64,000 nucleotides of DNA from Gammaproteobacteria bacterium (GTDB lineage Bacteria; Pseudomonadota; Gammaproteobacteria; Steroidobacterales; Steroidobacteraceae): NCBI GenBank assembly GCA_018970145.1, contig JAGWWY010000005.1, positions 1-64,000 of the forward strand, in the 5' to 3' direction. The notes beneath the pieces were generated by a model, which was not told the DNA's origin, did no database searches, and was given only the letters and a program-made list of their open reading frames with translations. Shown here one piece after another: positions 10,656 to 20,709 of the stretch. The stretch's first letter is position 1; each line of letters starts with the position of its first letter. A program made the translations under genes and the position numbers.

Positions 10656-11444
10656 ATGTCCTCCGCAACGACCGCTCCCGTCGAAGACGTTCAATCGCGC
10701 GCTGACCATCGGCGCATCGCGATCGACAAAGTTGGCATCAAGGATATTCGGCACCCTGTCAAACTGCGCGATCGCACCGACGGCGAACAACATACGATCG
10801 CCACCTTCAACATGTATGTGAATTTGCCGCATGATTTCAAGGGCACGCACATGTCGCGCTTCGTTGAGATTCTGCATAGCGAACGCGAAATCTCGGTCGA
10901 GCACTTTCCGATGTTGTTGAACGAGATGACGCAGCGACTCGAAGCCGAGGCGGGACATATCGAAATGCGCTTTCCGTTCTTCGTGATGAAGAAAGCGCCG
11001 GTCTCCGGTGTCGAGAGTCTGATGGATTACGAAGTCACGTTGATCGGTGATCGACGCGCCGGCACAACCGAGATCCGCGTGAAGGTCGTGGTGCCGGTAA
11101 CGAGCCTCTGCCCTTGCAGCAAAAAGATCTCCGATCGCGGCGCACACAATCAACGATCGCACGTGACGATCACGGCCGCGTTGCGCGAGCACGTCTGGAT
11201 CGAAGAGTTAATCGATATCGCCGAAGACGAGGCCTCATGCGAGGTTTTCGGCATCCTCAAGCGCCCGGATGAGAAGTACGTCACCGAGCGTGCTTACGAC
11301 AACCCGAAGTTCGTCGAGGATCTCGTACGCGATCTCGCGTTGCGGTTGCGGCAGGAGTCTCGCATTGCAGCCTTCGTGGTCGAGGCCGAGAACTTCGAGT
11401 CGATCCACAACCATTCGGCTTACGCACTCATCGAGAGCAACTAA
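10656..11444 (+). CDS. folE2: GTP cyclohydrolase FolE2 (type IB)
   Basis: Converts GTP to dihydroneopterin triphosphate for folate synthesis. It belongs to the FolE2 (COG1469) family, which does not depend strictly on zinc. The 262-residue protein carries the diagnostic segment [19 protein letters not shown] with Cys152 and Cys154; the first is the expected metal/catalytic cysteine. It also has the N-terminal [10 protein letters not shown] and TFNMYVNLP. The frame is open much further upstream inside dxs, but the ATG at 10656 has an AAAGGA site 5 bases before it and matches family starts. Last gene of the xseB operon and convergent with thiL. No Zur-like site was seen before it. Confidence 0.93.
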   Translation: MSSATTAPVEDVQSRADHRRIAIDKVGIKDIRHPVKLRDRTDGEQHTIATFNMYVNLPHDFKGTHMSRFVEILHSEREISVEHFPMLLNEMTQRLEAEAGHIEMRFPFFVMKKAPVSGVESLMDYEVTLIGDRRAGTTEIRVKVVVPVTSLCPCSKKISDRGAHNQRSHVTITAALREHVWIEELIDIAEDEASCEVFGILKRPDEKYVTERAYDNPKFVEDLVRDLALRLRQESRIAAFVVEAENFESIHNHSAYALIESN

Positions 11445-11453
11445 CTTCGTAAC

Positions 11454-12419
11454 CTACGCCTTGAAGTGATCCCAGCCGCTGCGCACGATGCCAAGTGCAG
11501 TGCGATCGATCGGCTGGCCGGCGAGGGTCATTCGCAAGCCCTGATGCGCATCGATATGTCCGATGGGCGTGATGGCGACCGACTGATCCGCGACCGATCG
11601 CTCCGTCGAGATTCGCTGCCACTGCTCCCAACGCGCGGGTGGCATCGTGAAGAGTAACTCGTAGTCGTCACCGCCCGTGAGGGCAAGGCGCCGCGCCTCA
11701 TCACGACCCCTCTCGCCAAGCAACTCTTTCGAGAGCGGCAAGCTATCGATCGTAACCGTCGCACCGACACCGCTCGCCGCGGTCAACTTGCCGAGATCCG
11801 CCAACAGACCATCGGACACATCCATCGCCGCGGAAGCGACATCCAGCAACGACTCGCCGAGTGCAATACGCGGCGTCGGATAATCGAAACGCTGGCTTAG
11901 ATAGTCGTTGGAGTCGTGCAGGCCTGCCGCGGCATCACCGAGCGTACCGGACACCAACACCACATCGTCGACGCGTGCCCCGCTACGGCGCAGGCCGCGG
12001 CCGTAGGGAACGTAGCCTATGGCCTGAACGGTCACGCTCAACGGCCCGCGAGTCGTATCGCCGCCCACGAGCGCGAGACCATACTGACGAGCGAGATCTA
12101 AAAACCCACTGGCGAATTCTTTGAGCCAGGACTCATCGGTAGCAGGTAGCGTCAGCGCGAGTAGCGCCCAAGCGGGCTTGGCCCCCATCGCCGCGAGGTC
12201 CGAGAGATTTACCGCGAGTGCACGATGACCGATTGAGTGCGGTGAGGCGCCGGATTTGAAGTGCGTTCCCTCTACCAGCGTGTCGGTCACCATCACGAGG
12301 TCAAAACCAGCCTTGGGGCGCAGCAGAGCGCCGTCGTCCCCCACACCCAACACGACATCGTCGCGGTGAGCCGCCGCATCGCGGAAGTATCGATCAATGA
12401 GATCGAATTCGCCGAGCAT
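11454..12419 (-). CDS. thiL: Thiamine-monophosphate kinase
   Basis: Phosphorylates thiamine monophosphate to the active cofactor thiamine diphosphate. The 321-residue PurM-like protein starts MLGEFDLIDRYF and has VGDDGALLRP (Mg-ATP Asp residues), SDLAAMGAKPAWALLAL, the GGDTTRGP motif and AMDVSDGLLADLGKL. Its start overlaps the nusB stop by one base, closing the nrdR-rib-nusB-thiL string. The thiamine diphosphate it makes is the cofactor of Dxs, encoded 0.8 kb away on the other strand. Confidence 0.95.
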   Translation of the reverse strand: MLGEFDLIDRYFRDAAAHRDDVVLGVGDDGALLRPKAGFDLVMVTDTLVEGTHFKSGASPHSIGHRALAVNLSDLAAMGAKPAWALLALTLPATDESWLKEFASGFLDLARQYGLALVGGDTTRGPLSVTVQAIGYVPYGRGLRRSGARVDDVVLVSGTLGDAAAGLHDSNDYLSQRFDYPTPRIALGESLLDVASAAMDVSDGLLADLGKLTAASGVGATVTIDSLPLSKELLGERGRDEARRLALTGGDDYELLFTMPPARWEQWQRISTERSVADQSVAITPIGHIDAHQGLRMTLAGQPIDRTALGIVRSGWDHFKA

Positions 12420-12856
12420 CAGCCCTCGTGCGGGCGCAGCGTTCGCGCGGCCTTGTCGAGCACGGCATTAACGTATTTGTGTGCGTCAGTAGCACCGTAT
12501 TTGCGGGTCAACGAAACGGCTTCGTTGACGATCACGCGCCACGGCACATCGGGTCTCTCTTCGAGCTCGAGGAGCCCGATCCACAAAATGCCATGCTCGA
12601 CCGGATCGAGCTCACTGGCCTTGCGATCGGCGTAGTTCTCGAGTGCGTCATCGAGCGCGATGCGACGCGTTCCGATGCCCTGCACGAGCTCTCGGAAATA
12701 CTCGGCATCCGCGCGAACCATGTCTTCGTCACTTTGGAATTCGCTGACGAGGTCTTGCCACGGACTCTCATTGAGCTGCCAGCGATACAGCGCCTGCATG
12801 GCAAGCTTGCGCGCCAAGCTACGCGCGCCGGAGCGCGGATCGCGTTTGGCGCTCAT
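12419..12856 (-). CDS. nusB: Transcription antitermination protein NusB
   Basis: NusB with NusE (S10) binds boxA RNA in rRNA leaders and promotes antitermination. The 145-residue all-helical protein has the N-terminal SLARKLAMQALYRWQL (arginine-rich RNA-binding side), the central ENYADRKASELDPVEHGILWIGLLEL, and the C-terminal VIVNEAVSLTRKYGATDAHKYVNAVLD. One-base overlaps with ribH upstream and thiL downstream show tight coupling, as in many gammaproteobacteria. Confidence 0.96.
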   Translation of the reverse strand: MSAKRDPRSGARSLARKLAMQALYRWQLNESPWQDLVSEFQSDEDMVRADAEYFRELVQGIGTRRIALDDALENYADRKASELDPVEHGILWIGLLELEERPDVPWRVIVNEAVSLTRKYGATDAHKYVNAVLDKAARTLRPHEG

Positions 12857-13341
12857 CAGTCTTCCGATCCGGCATCAAGGCCACGCAGCAAGGTTGCCAT
12901 CTCGATAGCCGCCTCCACCGCTTCTCCGCCCTTGTTCATGCGAGACGGATCCGCGCGCTCCTCGGCCTGTGCACGATTCTCGACCGTCAGCACACCAAAG
13001 ATCACCGGCACACCCGTCGCGAGGCCTGCACTCATGATGCCGCGCGCCGCCTCACCAGCCACATAATCAAAATGCGCTGTATCACCGCGGATGACACAGC
13101 CGAGCGCGACGATGGCGCTGTAGCTCCCCGTCGCTGCGAGCGCTTCGCAAGCAAGCGGCAACTCGAAGGCGCCAGGCACGTGGTGTAACTCGATCGACTC
13201 GGGCAGACCACCCAAGCGCTGCCAGGTCATCATCGCCCCGTCGATCAATTGTTGAACGATAGGCTCATTGAAGCGCGCCGCCACGATCGCGACGGCGAGA
13301 CCTTCGGGATGCAGTTCGCGCGGGCGGGATTCGAGTTTCAT
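12856..13341 (-). CDS. ribH: 6,7-dimethyl-8-ribityllumazine synthase
   Basis: Condenses 5-amino-6-ribitylaminouracil with 3,4-dihydroxy-2-butanone-4-phosphate, the penultimate riboflavin step, in large icosahedral or decameric assemblies. The 161-residue protein shows AARFNEPIVQQLIDGA, HHVPGAFELPLACEAL and GCVIRGDTAHFDYVAGEAARG, the last with the active-site His. Overlaps ribBA by 4 bases (ATGA) and nusB by one. The C-terminal tail (LDAGSED) is short and acidic. Confidence 0.95.
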   Translation of the reverse strand: MKLESRPRELHPEGLAVAIVAARFNEPIVQQLIDGAMMTWQRLGGLPESIELHHVPGAFELPLACEALAATGSYSAIVALGCVIRGDTAHFDYVAGEAARGIMSAGLATGVPVIFGVLTVENRAQAEERADPSRMNKGGEAVEAAIEMATLLRGLDAGSED

Positions 13342-14450
13342 GACTCACGGTCCACATAGCTCTCCACCTCGAGATCGAAGGCAGAGAGCCCATGCAATTG
13401 CTTTGGCGCGGATAGTACACGCATTCGGGAGATCCCGAGATCCTTCAGGATTTGAGCGCCGATCCCGTAAGTGCGCAACACCGGTGCCGCCGGTGACGCA
13501 GCGGGCGTCGCAGCCTCGATACCCATGATCGCGTCGGCCAACTCTCGCGGGGTCTCGGTTTCGCGCAGCAACACCACGACACCCACACCCTCTTTGGCAA
13601 CACGCTCGAGGGCTGCGCGCAGCGTCCAGCGGCGTGACTCGCCTTGCAACGCCAACAAATCACGCAAGGTGTCCGTGAGATGCACCCGCAGCAGCGGCGC
13701 TGCAACCGATGAGAGATCACCGCGTACCATCGCCAAGTGCACATTGCGATGGACATGATCCTGGTAGGCGATCAGCTTGAAGGGACCAAACTCGGTATCG
13801 ATCTCTTTTTCAGCCAAGCGCTCGACAGAGCGCTCTTTGCGCAAGCGATATCGGATCAGATCGGCAATCGTGCCGATCTTGAGGCCATGCTCTCTCGCAA
13901 ATCGCTCGAGCTCCGGGCGGCGCGCCATCGTGCCATCGTCGTTCATGATCTCGACAATGACGGCCGCCGGCTGCAAGCCGGCAAGCCGAGCGAGATCGCA
14001 ACCCGCCTCGGTGTGCCCGGCGCGAGTCAGCACGCCACCCGGCTGAGCCATGATGGGAAAGATATGCCCAGGCTGACGCAAATCCTGCGGCTCGGCATCG
14101 AGCGCCACCGCGGTACGCACCGTATGCGCTCGATCGTGGGCAGAGATACCCGTCGTGACGCCCTCGGCCGCTTCGATCGAGATCGTGAAGTTGGTGCGAT
14201 GCTCGCGATGCGTATCGCTGACCATCAGAGGCAGTCGCAACTGACGACAGCGCTCTTGAGTCAAAGTCAGACAAATCAGACCGCGTCCGAATCGCGCCAT
14301 GAAGTTGATGTCCTCGGGGCGTACTTTGTCGGCCGCCATGAGCAAATCGCCCTCATTCTCCCGATCTTCGTCATCGACGATGACGACCATTTTGCCAGCG
14401 GCGATATCCGCGAGAATCTCTTCGATCGAATCAAAAGTTTTGGCAGTCAT
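13338..14450 (-). CDS. ribB: 3,4-dihydroxy-2-butanone-4-phosphate synthase with degenerate GTP cyclohydrolase II domain (RibBX type)
   Basis: Residues 1 to about 205 are an intact RibB domain that makes the 4-carbon riboflavin precursor from ribulose-5-phosphate. Its metal-binding stretch [18 protein letters not shown] and the [13 protein letters not shown] motif are present. The C-terminal half has the fold of GTP cyclohydrolase II ([26 protein letters not shown]), but the stretch that normally holds the three zinc cysteines reads [18 protein letters not shown] and has none. GTP cyclohydrolase II activity is therefore very unlikely; a separate RibA is needed elsewhere. This matches the RibBX hybrids known in Proteobacteria. 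Overlaps both ribE and ribH by ATGA. Confidence 0.92.
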   Translation of the reverse strand: MTAKTFDSIEEILADIAAGKMVVIVDDEDRENEGDLLMAADKVRPEDINFMARFGRGLICLTLTQERCRQLRLPLMVSDTHREHRTNFTISIEAAEGVTTGISAHDRAHTVRTAVALDAEPQDLRQPGHIFPIMAQPGGVLTRAGHTEAGCDLARLAGLQPAAVIVEIMNDDGTMARRPELERFAREHGLKIGTIADLIRYRLRKERSVERLAEKEIDTEFGPFKLIAYQDHVHRNVHLAMVRGDLSSVAAPLLRVHLTDTLRDLLALQGESRRWTLRAALERVAKEGVGVVVLLRETETPRELADAIMGIEAATPAASPAAPVLRTYGIGAQILKDLGISRMRVLSAPKQLHGLSAFDLEVESYVDRES

Positions 14451-15058
14451 GCGCGCACACTCTCGAGCAGTCGCTCGACATATCGGGCTACTTGATCGAC
14501 TTCGAGGTTGACTTTGCGCCCCACCGTGAATTCACCAAGCGTCGTTACACTCTGGGTATGGGGAATCAGATTGACACCAAAATCAGCTACACCCACCTCG
14601 TTGATGGTGAGACTGACGCCATCGATGGCTACCGAGCCTTTGCGTGCAAAGTAGCGCGCGAGCGCCGGCGGACAACCGAAACTCATGCGTACCGAGCGCG
14701 CATCGCTTTCGATCGACCGCACTTCACCCAAGCCATCGACATGCCCGGAGACAAGATGACCACCGAGCGCGTCGCCCGCCCGCAATGCCGGCTCGAGATT
14801 GACGCGTGAGCCGACCGACAGAGCGCCCAACGTGGTGAGCGACAGGGTTTCGTTCGATACATCCGCTGCAAAGGTCTGCGCACCGGGCGTCTTATCCAGA
14901 TCAAGCGCCGTGAGACATACGCCGCTGACGGCGATGCTATCGCCCGGCACCGTGTGATCGAGCCGCAAACTCGTCACCGCGATTCGCAAACGCACGTCAC
15001 CCTCGCGTCGTTCGAGCGACACGATGCGACCGACGTCCTGCACGATTCCGGTGAACAT
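14447..15058 (-). CDS. ribE: Riboflavin synthase (alpha chain)
   Basis: Dismutates two 6,7-dimethyl-8-ribityllumazine molecules to riboflavin; functions as a trimer. The 203-residue protein consists of two similar lumazine-binding barrels. The first starts [12 protein letters not shown] and contains SGVCLTAL and [11 protein letters not shown]. The second repeats the pattern with [15 protein letters not shown] and FGVNLIPHT. Length is typical (200-215). It begins 3 bases after the ribD stop and overlaps ribBA by ATGA. Confidence 0.95.
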   Translation of the reverse strand: MFTGIVQDVGRIVSLERREGDVRLRIAVTSLRLDHTVPGDSIAVSGVCLTALDLDKTPGAQTFAADVSNETLSLTTLGALSVGSRVNLEPALRAGDALGGHLVSGHVDGLGEVRSIESDARSVRMSFGCPPALARYFARKGSVAIDGVSLTINEVGVADFGVNLIPHTQSVTTLGEFTVGRKVNLEVDQVARYVERLLESVRA

Positions 15059-15061
15059 GAC

Positions 15062-16114
15062 TCAGGCACTCCGAAGTGGGCGCAGCATGATACGGATATC
15101 AGGGCCGATCTGGCGAAGATCCGTGGTCTGCCAACGTGAGGCATCGAGCAAACGATCGATCTTGAGCGCCGCGAGCGGACGCCCCTCGGAACCGAGCAGC
15201 ATGGGCGCGAGATAAATCACGAGCTCATCGACGAGATTTGCGGTGATCAGGGAACCGGCGAGCGTCGCACCGGCCTCGGTCCACACTTCGTTGATCTCGA
15301 GCGCGTTCAAGGTCGACAAGACGGCCGGGAGAGACAGTCGACCGCTCGCCTCCAGCGCGATCTCTTTCGAGGTCAAGTGCAACACCTCGCCGGGTTCGGC
15401 GAACAACCGCGCGCGCTTTGGAATTCGACCGTCGCGATCGAGCAAAACCCGTAGCGGCTGACGAGCCGAATCCAGCCGCACCGACAACCGAGGATCATCG
15501 GCGAGCACGGTGGCGCTCGTGCTCAAGATCGCAGCGCTCTCGGCGCGCCAGCGTTGCACATCCTCGCGCGCGGCGTCACTCGTGATCCAGTGGCTCTCGC
15601 CGCTCGCCGTGGCGGTGCGCCCATCGAGACTTGCAGCCATCTTCAAACGCAACCAGGGTCGCTGCCGACGCATGCGACTGAAGAAACCAAGGTTGAGCTC
15701 TTCGCCTTCTGCCGCCCGCAAACCTTGCTCGACGACGACACCGGCCTCGCGCAAGCGCGCGGCCCCGCTGCCATCGACGCGTGGATTCGGATCGCCGCTT
15801 GCATAGATCACCCGCGCGATGCCAGCGGCGATCAGGGCTACGCTGCACGGCGGAGTGCGCCCATGGTGATTGCAAGGCTCGAGCGTGACGAAGGCGGTGG
15901 CACCGCGAGCGCGCTCGCCCGCCTCGCGCAGTGCAAAAACTTCGGCATGCGGCTCACCCGAGCGCTGGTGCCAACCCTCGCCGATGACCTGCTCGCCGAA
16001 GGCGATCACGCAGCCGACGCGTGGATTGGGCTGTGTCGAGGTGCGCCCCTGCGCGGCGAGCTCCAGGGCGCGTCCCATGGCGGCGTACTCGAAACTACTC
16101 CAGCGCTCAGTCAC
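15062..16114 (-). CDS. ribD: Bifunctional pyrimidine deaminase/reductase RibD
   Basis: Performs riboflavin steps 2 and 3. The N-terminal cytidine-deaminase-type domain has the zinc motif [10 protein letters not shown] and [15 protein letters not shown]. The C-terminal domain is the NADPH-dependent reductase ([34 protein letters not shown]). The open frame runs upstream to 16231 through a low-complexity Arg-rich stretch that is antisense-like and overlaps nrdR. The GTG at 16114 is the chosen start: it overlaps the nrdR stop by 8 bases, has AAAGGTGG before it, and gives a 350-residue protein aligning with RibD from its first residues. Confidence 0.94.
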   Translation of the reverse strand: MTERWSSFEYAAMGRALELAAQGRTSTQPNPRVGCVIAFGEQVIGEGWHQRSGEPHAEVFALREAGERARGATAFVTLEPCNHHGRTPPCSVALIAAGIARVIYASGDPNPRVDGSGAARLREAGVVVEQGLRAAEGEELNLGFFSRMRRQRPWLRLKMAASLDGRTATASGESHWITSDAAREDVQRWRAESAAILSTSATVLADDPRLSVRLDSARQPLRVLLDRDGRIPKRARLFAEPGEVLHLTSKEIALEASGRLSLPAVLSTLNALEINEVWTEAGATLAGSLITANLVDELVIYLAPMLLGSEGRPLAALKIDRLLDASRWQTTDLRQIGPDIRIMLRPLRSA

Positions 16115-16688
16115 GTTTGCCACCTTTGGTCTTGCCGATGGCGTCCTTGCCCGCCGCGTCCTTGCCCGCCGCGTCCTTGCCCGCCGCGTCCTCCGCAGAC
16201 AGCAGTGACAGCTGCCCCTCGAGCGGCTCACGCCGACGACGCACTTTCAACTTGTCGACTTCGTCGCGGAAGGCATCGACGTCTTGAAAGCTGCGATAGA
16301 CTGAAGCAAATCGAACGTAGGCCACTTCATCGAGATGACGCAATTCGTTCATCACGAACTCGCCGACTTGCCGCGAAGGCACTTCGCGCTCACCGAGACT
16401 GCGCAGCCGATGCGTGATCCGCGAGATCGCAGCCTCAATCCGATCTTGTTCGACGGGCCGCTTCTGCAACGCCTTGATGAGACCCGAGCGCAGCTTCTGC
16501 TCGTCGAACGGCTCGCGGCTACCATGACTTTTGACCACGAGCGGCATGACGAGCTCGGCGGTCTCGAAGGTCGTGAAGCGCTCGCCACAGGCGAGGCATT
16601 CACGCCGACGACGGATCTGTCGCCCTTCAGCGGCGAGACGCGAGTCGTTGACCTTGGTCTCTTCGTGGCCGCAAAAAGGGCAATACAT
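16107..16688 (-). CDS. nrdR: Transcriptional repressor NrdR with repeat-expanded C-terminus
   Basis: NrdR is a zinc-ribbon/ATP-cone repressor that senses dATP/ATP and controls ribonucleotide reductase genes. The zinc ribbon has Cys3, Cys6, Cys31 and Cys34. The ATP cone follows ([20 protein letters not shown] to [15 protein letters not shown]). Typical NrdR ends near residue 150; this one is 193 residues. The extra tail contains [20 protein letters not shown] and then four AAGKD/AIGK-type repeats encoded by a 15-bp tandem repeat, ending in KGGKRD. The tail's role is unknown. Lies between glyA and ribD, a common gammaproteobacterial order. Confidence 0.95.
   Translation of the reverse strand: MYCPFCGHEETKVNDSRLAAEGRQIRRRRECLACGERFTTFETAELVMPLVVKSHGSREPFDEQKLRSGLIKALQKRPVEQDRIEAAISRITHRLRSLGEREVPSRQVGEFVMNELRHLDEVAYVRFASVYRSFQDVDAFRDEVDKLKVRRRREPLEGQLSLLSAEDAAGKDAAGKDAAGKDAIGKTKGGKRD
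16141..16185. repeat. 15-bp tandem repeat inside nrdR (VNTR-like)
   Basis: Three perfect head-to-tail copies of GCGTCCTTGCCCGCC occupy 16141-16155, 16156-16170 and 16171-16185, followed by a partial copy to about 16192 and preceded by a degenerate one. The unit is a multiple of three, so changes in copy number keep the nrdR frame and only add or remove DAAGK units. Confidence 0.9.
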
Positions 16689-16696
16689 AACTCAGA

Positions 16697-17953
16697 TCAG
16701 GCTTGATACACCGGGAATCGCCGGCAGAGTGCCGTCACCTTCGCGCGCACCTGCTCGATCGCAGCGGCCGCGCCTTCGGCGTCGAGCACATCGGCGATGA
16801 GATCGGCCACTTCGCGTACTTCGGCTTCTTTGAAGCCCCGGGTTGTCGCCGCTGGCGTACCGATGCGGATACCGCTCGTCACCATCGGCGGGCGCGGATC
16901 GTTCGGCACCGCGTTCTTGTTCACCGTAATGTGCGCAGCACCGAGTGCGGCGTCGGCATCCTTGCCGGTGATGTTCTTGTCCGACAGATCGATCAGGAGC
17001 AGGTGGTTGTCAGTGCCGCCCGAGACGATGCGATAACCGCGCTGCTGAAGCTGCGCGCACATGGCACGCGCATTGACGACGACCTGGCGCTGATAATCTT
17101 TGAACTCCGGCTGTAGCGCCTCGAGGAAGGCGACCGCCTTCGCTGCGATCACATGCATCAAGGGACCACCCTGCGTACCCGGGAAAACCAGCGAATTGAA
17201 TTTTTTGGTGAGCTCATCGTTCTTGCGTGCGAGGATCAATCCGCCGCGCGGTCCGCGCAACGTCTTGTGGGTCGTGGTGGTCACGACATCGGCATAAGGA
17301 ATCGGATTCGGGTACTCACCCGCCGCAACGAGACCCGCCACGTGCGCCATGTCGACATGCAGGTAGGCGCCTACCTTGTCGGCGATCGCACGAAAACGTG
17401 GAAAGTCGAGCAAGCGAGAATATGCCGAGAAGCCGGCGATGATGAGCTTGGGCTTGACCTCGAGTGCTTGCGCTTCGAGGGCGTCGTAGTCGATCTCGCC
17501 GTTGTCGGGTCGAATGCCGTACTGCGAGGCGGTAAAGATCTTGCCCGAGAAGTTCACCTTCGCGCCGTGCGTAAGGTGACCGCCGTGATCGAGGCTCATG
17601 CCGAGGATGGCATCACCCGGCTTCAGCAAAGCTAGGTATACCGCGGCGTTGGCCTGCGAACCGGAGTGCGGCTGCACGTTGGCGTAGTCGGCACCGAAGA
17701 GTTGCTTGGCGCGATCGATCGCCAACTGCTCGGCAATATCCACGTGCTCGCAACCGCCGTAGTAGCGCTTGCCGGGATAGCCTTCGGCGTATTTGTTGGT
17801 GAGCACGGAACCCTGCGCCTCGAGCACGCGCGGACTCGCATAGTTCTCGGAGGCGATCAACTCGATATGATCTTCCTGACGTTGCCGTTCGGCGCCCATC
17901 GCAGCGGCGAGCTCGGGGTCGAATGCGGCAATGGTCATCTGGCTGGAGAACAT
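16697..17953 (-). CDS. glyA: Serine hydroxymethyltransferase
   Basis: PLP enzyme that converts serine and tetrahydrofolate to glycine and 5,10-methylene-tetrahydrofolate, the main one-carbon source. The 418-residue protein shows [36 protein letters not shown], and the PLP-lysine motif [14 protein letters not shown] near residue 225. The start at 17953 has GAGG about 8 bases upstream; a second in-frame ATG five codons later ([10 protein letters not shown]) is possible. Together with the nearby folE2 it serves folate metabolism. nrdR follows after 8 bases. Confidence 0.96.
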   Translation of the reverse strand: MFSSQMTIAAFDPELAAAMGAERQRQEDHIELIASENYASPRVLEAQGSVLTNKYAEGYPGKRYYGGCEHVDIAEQLAIDRAKQLFGADYANVQPHSGSQANAAVYLALLKPGDAILGMSLDHGGHLTHGAKVNFSGKIFTASQYGIRPDNGEIDYDALEAQALEVKPKLIIAGFSAYSRLLDFPRFRAIADKVGAYLHVDMAHVAGLVAAGEYPNPIPYADVVTTTTHKTLRGPRGGLILARKNDELTKKFNSLVFPGTQGGPLMHVIAAKAVAFLEALQPEFKDYQRQVVVNARAMCAQLQQRGYRIVSGGTDNHLLLIDLSDKNITGKDADAALGAAHITVNKNAVPNDPRPPMVTSGIRIGTPAATTRGFKEAEVREVADLIADVLDAEGAAAAIEQVRAKVTALCRRFPVYQA

Positions 17954-18036
17954 CGGCGAGGCCTCGGGAAAGCAGGTGGCGGAAAGCTCGGTATTTTAGC
18001 CGAAGGCGGCGGCTCCCCGGCCCGCTCGTCTTGCAA

Positions 18037-18978
18037 TCAAGCGAAAAGATGCTCGACGACGGCGTTCCAGGCAGAGGCGATGTTCGGTCGGTGATAACCG
18101 CCACCACCGGTGGCGAGCAAGCGGCCGTGACCCAAGCGCTCGGCCAAGTTGCGCAAATCCGCTGTCGCGCGCGCGTGGGCGCCTGGCGAGAACCGCAAGT
18201 GCGTCAACGGATCGCCCGCCACACTGTCGGCACCGGCCTGCAGGATGATGAACTCGGGCGCGAACGTCTCGAGGTGACGCAACACCTGCTCCCAGGCTGG
18301 CTCGAACGCGGCATCGTCGGCACCGGGCATCAGCGGCAGATTGAGCTTGGTGCCCGTCGCCTCGCCCTTGCCGATCTCGTCCTCCGATCCGGTACCCGGG
18401 TACAAGTGGCGCCCATCCTCGTGGATGTCGGCGAAGATGACGCCCGGGTCGGTCTCGAAGCCGTAATAGAGTCCATCGCCGTGGTGGGCATCGATGTCGA
18501 CGTAGGCAATCCGTTGCAGGCCGTGCTCGCGGCGCAACCATTCGATCAACACCCCGCAATCGTTCAGGGCGCAAAATCCCGCCGCGCCGCGCCGTGCGGC
18601 GTGGTGCAGGCCTGCGATGGGCACGAAGGCCCGTCGCGCTCGCCCCTGCATGATCTCGGTGCCCGCCAGTAAAACGCCTCCGACGACGTCTGAGGCGGTT
18701 TCGAAGACGCCGCGAAAAGCGGGCGTATCGCCGCCGTCGAGATAGCCCTCGCCAGTCGCAGAGCGTTGTTGCAAGAAGGCAAGGTAGGCCGGGGAGTGGA
18801 ACAGCGCAAGTTCGTCGGCGCTCGCGCGGCGCGGCTCCTCGATACGGCAACGTCGCTCGAGGCCACGCGCTTCGAACTCGCGGTAGAAGGCATCGTGACG
18901 GTCGAGGCCGAAAGGATGACCCGCACCAAACCCGTAGCGCGCGAGCCGCTCGCCGGCGACGACCAGAACTTCGGACAT
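18037..18978 (-). CDS. Histone deacetylase superfamily protein (AcuC/class II HDAC-like)
   Basis: A zinc-dependent arginase/deacetylase-fold enzyme of 313 residues. The zinc and catalytic residues are visible: [18 protein letters not shown] (the paired His and substrate loop), [14 protein letters not shown] (metal-binding Asp and His), [15 protein letters not shown] (second metal Asp) and the glycine-rich LATGGGGYH. Bacterial members deacetylate acetyl-lysine on proteins such as acetyl-CoA synthetase, or acetylated polyamines; the substrate here cannot be told. It lies upstream of glyA in the same direction (83-base gap) and is divergent from ettA (54 bases). Confidence 0.88.
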   Translation of the reverse strand: MSEVLVVAGERLARYGFGAGHPFGLDRHDAFYREFEARGLERRCRIEEPRRASADELALFHSPAYLAFLQQRSATGEGYLDGGDTPAFRGVFETASDVVGGVLLAGTEIMQGRARRAFVPIAGLHHAARRGAAGFCALNDCGVLIEWLRREHGLQRIAYVDIDAHHGDGLYYGFETDPGVIFADIHEDGRHLYPGTGSEDEIGKGEATGTKLNLPLMPGADDAAFEPAWEQVLRHLETFAPEFIILQAGADSVAGDPLTHLRFSPGAHARATADLRNLAERLGHGRLLATGGGGYHRPNIASAWNAVVEHLFA

Positions 18979-19032
18979 CGTCCTGCCCTCCCGAAGATGC
19001 GGCGAAGCCTAGCACAGGCGATAATCACGCCC

Positions 19033-20706
19033 ATGGCTCAATACATTTACACGATGAACCGGGTGGGCAAGGTTGTCCCCCCGAAACGTCACATCCTGCG
19101 CGACATCAGCCTTTCCTTCTTTCCGGGAGCCAAGATCGGCGTGCTCGGTCTGAACGGCTCGGGTAAATCGACGCTCCTGAAAATCATGGCCGGTCTCGAT
19201 ACGAACATCGAGGGCGAGGCACGACCGCAGTCGGGGATCCGCGTGGGCTACCTGCCGCAGGAGCCAGAGCTCGATCCGAACAAGAACGTGCGCGAGGAAG
19301 TCATCGCCGGAATCGGCGGTATGTTCGCGAAGGTCGAACGCTTCAATGCGATCAGCGAAGCCTTCGCCCTGCCGATGTCCGACGACGAGATGAACAAGCT
19401 CCTCGAAGAGCAGGCCAAGCTGCAGGATGACATCGATGCCGCCGGTGGCTGGGAGCTCGATCGCAAGCTCGAGATCGCCGCTGACGCGCTGCGTCTGCCG
19501 CCCTGGGAAGCCAAGATCGAAAATCTCTCCGGTGGTGAAAAGCGCCGCGTGGCGCTGTGCCGTCTGCTGCTCGCAGCGCCTGACATGCTGCTGCTCGATG
19601 AGCCCACCAACCACCTCGATGCCGAATCGATCCATTGGCTCGAGAAGTATCTCGAGGCCTATCCCTCGACCGTGATCGCGGTCACCCACGATCGCTACTT
19701 TCTCGACAACGTCGCCGAGTGGATCCTCGAACTCGATCGGGGTCATGGCATTCCGTACCAAGGTAACTACTCGACTTGGCTCGAGCAGAAAGAAAAACGC
19801 CTCGCGCAAGAAGAGCGCGAGCGCGATGCCCTGCGCAAGACGCTCGAGCGCGAGCTCGAGTGGGTGCGCCAAAATCCGAAAGCGCGTCAGGCCAAGAGCA
19901 AGGCGCGCATGCAGCGCTACGAGGAGCTCGCCTCACGCGAATTCCAAGAGCGCAACGAGACGAACGAGATCTACATCCCGCCCGGTGAGCGCTTGGGTGA
20001 TCTCGTGATCGAGGCCAAGGGTTTGCGCAAAGCCTTTGGCGACAAGTTGCTGTTCGACGATCTGAACTTCAACCTGCCGCGCGGTGGCATCGTTGGCATC
20101 ATCGGCCCGAACGGCGCCGGTAAGACCACGCTCTTTCGCATGCTCACCGGTGTTGAACAGCCGGATTCCGGCGAATTCCGTGTGGGTCCGAGCGTGAAGC
20201 TCGCGTATGTTGATCAATCACGCCAGGCGTTGAACGACAAGAACAGCGTGTGGCAGGAAATCTCGAACGGTCTCGATCTGATCAAGGTCGGCAACTATGA
20301 GACACCCTCACGCGGTTACGTCGGGCGCTTCAACTTCAAGGGCACGCAACAACAGCAACTCATCGGTGAGCTCTCGGGCGGTGAGCGCAATCGCGTGCAT
20401 TTGGCCAAGGTGTTGAAGTCTGGCGGCAACGTGTTGCTGCTCGACGAGCCCACGAACGACCTCGACGTCGAAACGCTGCGCGCGCTCGAGGAGGGCCTAC
20501 TGGCTTATCCGGGCTGCGCCGTCGTCATCTCGCACGACCGCTGGTTCCTCGATCGAATCGCCACCCATATCCTCGCCTTCGAGGGCAACTCGGAGGTGGT
20601 CTGGTTCGAAGGCAATTATCAGGAATACGTCGAGGACTATAAGAAACGCCGCGGCGAGGACGCCGAGCGTCCGCACCGCATCCGGTACAAACCGCTGACG
20701 CGTTGA
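19033..20706 (+). CDS. ettA: Energy-dependent translational throttle protein EttA (ABC-F)
   Basis: An ABC-F ATPase that binds the ribosomal E site and gates entry into elongation according to the ATP/ADP ratio. The 557-residue protein starts [17 protein letters not shown], exactly as EttA, and has two ABC modules: Walker [10 protein letters not shown] and GPNGAGKTT, signatures [12 protein letters not shown] and [12 protein letters not shown], and Walker [12 protein letters not shown] and [11 protein letters not shown]. The charged helical linker ([19 protein letters not shown]) lies between them. The open frame is longer upstream, but the ATG at 19033 is clearly the start. No membrane domain, as expected. 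Confidence 0.96.
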   Translation: MAQYIYTMNRVGKVVPPKRHILRDISLSFFPGAKIGVLGLNGSGKSTLLKIMAGLDTNIEGEARPQSGIRVGYLPQEPELDPNKNVREEVIAGIGGMFAKVERFNAISEAFALPMSDDEMNKLLEEQAKLQDDIDAAGGWELDRKLEIAADALRLPPWEAKIENLSGGEKRRVALCRLLLAAPDMLLLDEPTNHLDAESIHWLEKYLEAYPSTVIAVTHDRYFLDNVAEWILELDRGHGIPYQGNYSTWLEQKEKRLAQEERERDALRKTLERELEWVRQNPKARQAKSKARMQRYEELASREFQERNETNEIYIPPGERLGDLVIEAKGLRKAFGDKLLFDDLNFNLPRGGIVGIIGPNGAGKTTLFRMLTGVEQPDSGEFRVGPSVKLAYVDQSRQALNDKNSVWQEISNGLDLIKVGNYETPSRGYVGRFNFKGTQQQQLIGELSGGERNRVHLAKVLKSGGNVLLLDEPTNDLDVETLRALEEGLLAYPGCAVVISHDRWFLDRIATHILAFEGNSEVVWFEGNYQEYVEDYKKRRGEDAERPHRIRYKPLTR

Positions 20707-20709
20707 GGA

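Noticed and set aside
16141-16193. Short tandem repeats as a CRISPR array
   Set aside because: Units of 15 bases without spacers, in frame within nrdR; a coding tandem repeat.
16115-16231. The 39-codon upstream extension of ribD
   Set aside because: It is the antisense-like Arg/Thr repeat overlapping nrdR; the GTG at 16114 with a good ribosome binding site fits the family.
14400-18036. FMN riboswitch upstream of riboflavin genes
   Set aside because: The rib genes overlap each other or nrdR, leaving no leader for an RFN element; the 83-base gap before glyA shows no such structure.
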